A program made the position numbers and the translations under genes. From Burkholderiaceae bacterium (GTDB taxonomy: Bacteria; Pseudomonadota; Gammaproteobacteria; Burkholderiales; Burkholderiaceae): a stretch of 8,199 nucleotides of DNA. This document shows, piece after piece, positions 7,159-8,199 of the stretch (positions are counted from its first letter, which is position 1; each line of letters opens with the position of its first letter). The notes beneath the pieces are model-generated. The model made no database searches, was not told where the DNA came from, and was given only the letters and a program-made list of their open reading frames with translations. The stretch lies in the NCBI GenBank assembly GCA_022701965.1, contig JAKONL010000436.1:1-8199 (forward strand), in the 5' to 3' direction.

Positions 7159-7913
7159 TGGCCGTCCGCAAATCCACGCTGCCGGAAGTCAACTTCTCCG
7201 ACTGGGGCGACATCCGCTACCTGCACCTGGGCACCGAATGGATCCAGGGCTCGATGAAGATCGACGCGCCCTTCGAGATCGAGCTCGAGTACGTGCAGCG
7301 GATGATGGCCTGGCTGCTGTTCGTCGAGCCGTCGAGCGTCATGGGCCGGCATGCGATGCAGCTCGGGCTCGGCGCGGCGACGCTGACCAAGTTCAGCCGC
7401 AAGCAGTTGCGCATGCGCACCACGGCGGTCGAACTCAACCCGCAGGTCGTGGCGGCGTGCCGCGGCTGGTTCAAGTTGCCGGCCGACGATGCGAAGCTGC
7501 AAGTGGTGCTGGCCGATGCCGGCATCGAGATCCGCCGGCCGAAGTGGCTGGGTACGGTCGATGCGCTGCAGGTCGACCTGTACGACCACGAGGCGGCGGC
7601 GCCGGTGCTCGACAGCGAAGGCTTCTATGCCGACTGCCGGGCGCTCCTGACCGAGGACGGCGCGATGACGGTCAATCTCTTCGGCCGTTCGTCGAGCTAC
7701 GAGAAGAGCCTGGAGAAGATCGTCGCTGCCTTCGGCGAACAGGCGGTCTGGGCCTTCAAGCCGACGCGCGAGGGCAATACCGTCGTGCTCGCGCAGCGTA
7801 CGCCGGTGCGGCCGAAGCGCGACGTGCTGGCCGAACGCGCGCAGGCCGTGCAGACGCGCTGGGGACTGCCGGCGGCCAAATGGCTGCGGGTCTTCAAGCC
7901 GCACATCGCCTGA
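7158..7913 (+). CDS. Spermidine-synthase-like (SpeE-fold) protein, possibly a methyltransferase relative
   Basis: This 251-residue protein follows the SpeE layout: an N-terminal strand region with GDIRYLHLGTEWIQGSMKI (18-36) and LEYVQRMMAWLLF (43-55), a nucleotide-binding loop QLGLGAATLT (69-78), VELNP (91-95, acidic residue for the ribose), VVLADAGIEI (116-125), and VDALQVDLYD (134-143) at the place of the catalytic acid. The canonical GGGDGG loop of true spermidine synthases is replaced by LGLGAAT and the core is short, so polyamine synthesis is doubtful. It may bind S-adenosylmethionine or a decarboxylated form for another aminopropyl- or methyl-transfer. The ATG at 7158 overlaps the glycosylase stop; an earlier in-frame ATG at 7095 would lie 64 bp inside that gene and adds an Arg-rich tail unlike the family. 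The GspE-like gene follows after 21 bp. Confidence 0.85.
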   Translation: MAVRKSTLPEVNFSDWGDIRYLHLGTEWIQGSMKIDAPFEIELEYVQRMMAWLLFVEPSSVMGRHAMQLGLGAATLTKFSRKQLRMRTTAVELNPQVVAACRGWFKLPADDAKLQVVLADAGIEIRRPKWLGTVDALQVDLYDHEAAAPVLDSEGFYADCRALLTEDGAMTVNLFGRSSSYEKSLEKIVAAFGEQAVWAFKPTREGNTVVLAQRTPVRPKRDVLAERAQAVQTRWGLPAAKWLRVFKPHIA

Positions 7914-7934
7914 TCGTCTGATACCGGAACACCC

Positions 7935-8199
7935 ATGAGCGCCGTTTCGCCCCCCGCTTCGCCACCCGTTCCGGCGCGCCCGCGTCACGAAGGCCCGCTG
8001 GAGCTGCGCCAGCTGATCGAGTGGCTGGCCAACGACGGCGTGATCTCGCCGCAGGAGGCCCAGCGCACCATGGCCCGCTGCGCGCAGGCCGAGAGCCGGC
8101 AGGCGCCGCTGGCGCGTCTCGCGAACGTCGCGATGACGCGCGAGAAGGACGGCAAGCCGCTCGACCTCGAGATGCTGACCGAATGGCTGGCCGGCCGCG
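7935..8199 (+). CDS. N-terminus of a GspE/PulE/PilB-like secretion or pilus ATPase (partial)
   Basis: Eighty-eight codons are visible before the window ends. After a Pro/Ala-rich start (about 1-18) come PLELRQLIEWLANDGVIS (21-38), PQEAQRTMAR (39-48), then PLARLANVAM and GKPLDLEMLTEWLAG. This helical, Leu/Trp-containing domain resembles the N-terminal domain of GspE/PulE-family ATPases in Burkholderiales, which power type II secretion or type IV pilus assembly at the inner membrane. The Walker motifs that would prove it lie beyond the window. The family call rests on resemblance recalled from such proteins, so it is moderate. The start at 7935 is preceded by CCGGAA about 6 nt upstream and lies 21 bp after the SpeE-like gene, so it is probably co-transcribed with it. 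Confidence 0.6.
   Translation, partial: MSAVSPPASPPVPARPRHEGPLELRQLIEWLANDGVISPQEAQRTMARCAQAESRQAPLARLANVAMTREKDGKPLDLEMLTEWLAGR

Overview
The window is high-GC DNA with dense, tightly packed operons. The gene families and their order (MoxR/DUF58/VWA operon, YjjV-like TatD hydrolase, family 6 DNA glycosylase, SpeE-like protein, start of a GspE/PulE-type ATPase) point to a betaproteobacterium of the Burkholderiales. Comamonadaceae, perhaps Variovorax or a relative, is the best guess, made from family resemblance only and not from a database search. Most of the window looks like chromosomal backbone. The accessory-looking part is the first kilobase.

Layout. (1) 1-575 holds no confident intact gene. 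A minus-strand stretch at 58-225 has strong coding character and reads like the last beta-strands of a TpsB/ShlB-type outer-membrane transporter, so it may be a gene remnant or the edge of a gene. (2) 576-968, minus strand: a 104-residue orphan protein opening with seven Met-x-Pro triplets, with a Shine-Dalgarno sequence and an intrinsic terminator of its own. (3) 1090-5116, minus strand: a compact four-gene operon, transcribed in the order membrane-anchored trypsin-like protease, MoxR AAA+ ATPase, DUF58 protein, membrane-anchored VWA protein (BatA-like). The genes are 16 bp apart or overlap. (4) 5117-5205: an 89-bp divergent intergenic region with a perfect 10-bp inverted repeat enclosing a CRP-type palindrome. 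(5) 5206-6060, plus strand: TatD-family metal-dependent hydrolase. (6) 6144-6527, plus strand: a secreted, lysine-rich, histone-H1/LEA-like small protein, followed by a clear intrinsic terminator. (7) 6595-8199, plus strand: an operon of a family 6 uracil/hypoxanthine-DNA glycosylase, a spermidine-synthase-like protein (1-nt overlap) and the N-terminus of a GspE/PulE-like secretion or pilus ATPase that runs off the right edge.

How the genes may work together. MoxR, DUF58 and VWA proteins form a recurrent module in which the ATPase is thought to act as a chaperone or metal-insertion machine with the VWA protein as membrane-side partner. Here a membrane-anchored serine protease precedes it in the same transcription unit, which suggests a cell-envelope maturation or stress function. 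The CRP-like site lies between this operon and tatD and could control either. The plus-strand genes look like ordinary housekeeping neighbours without an obvious common pathway.
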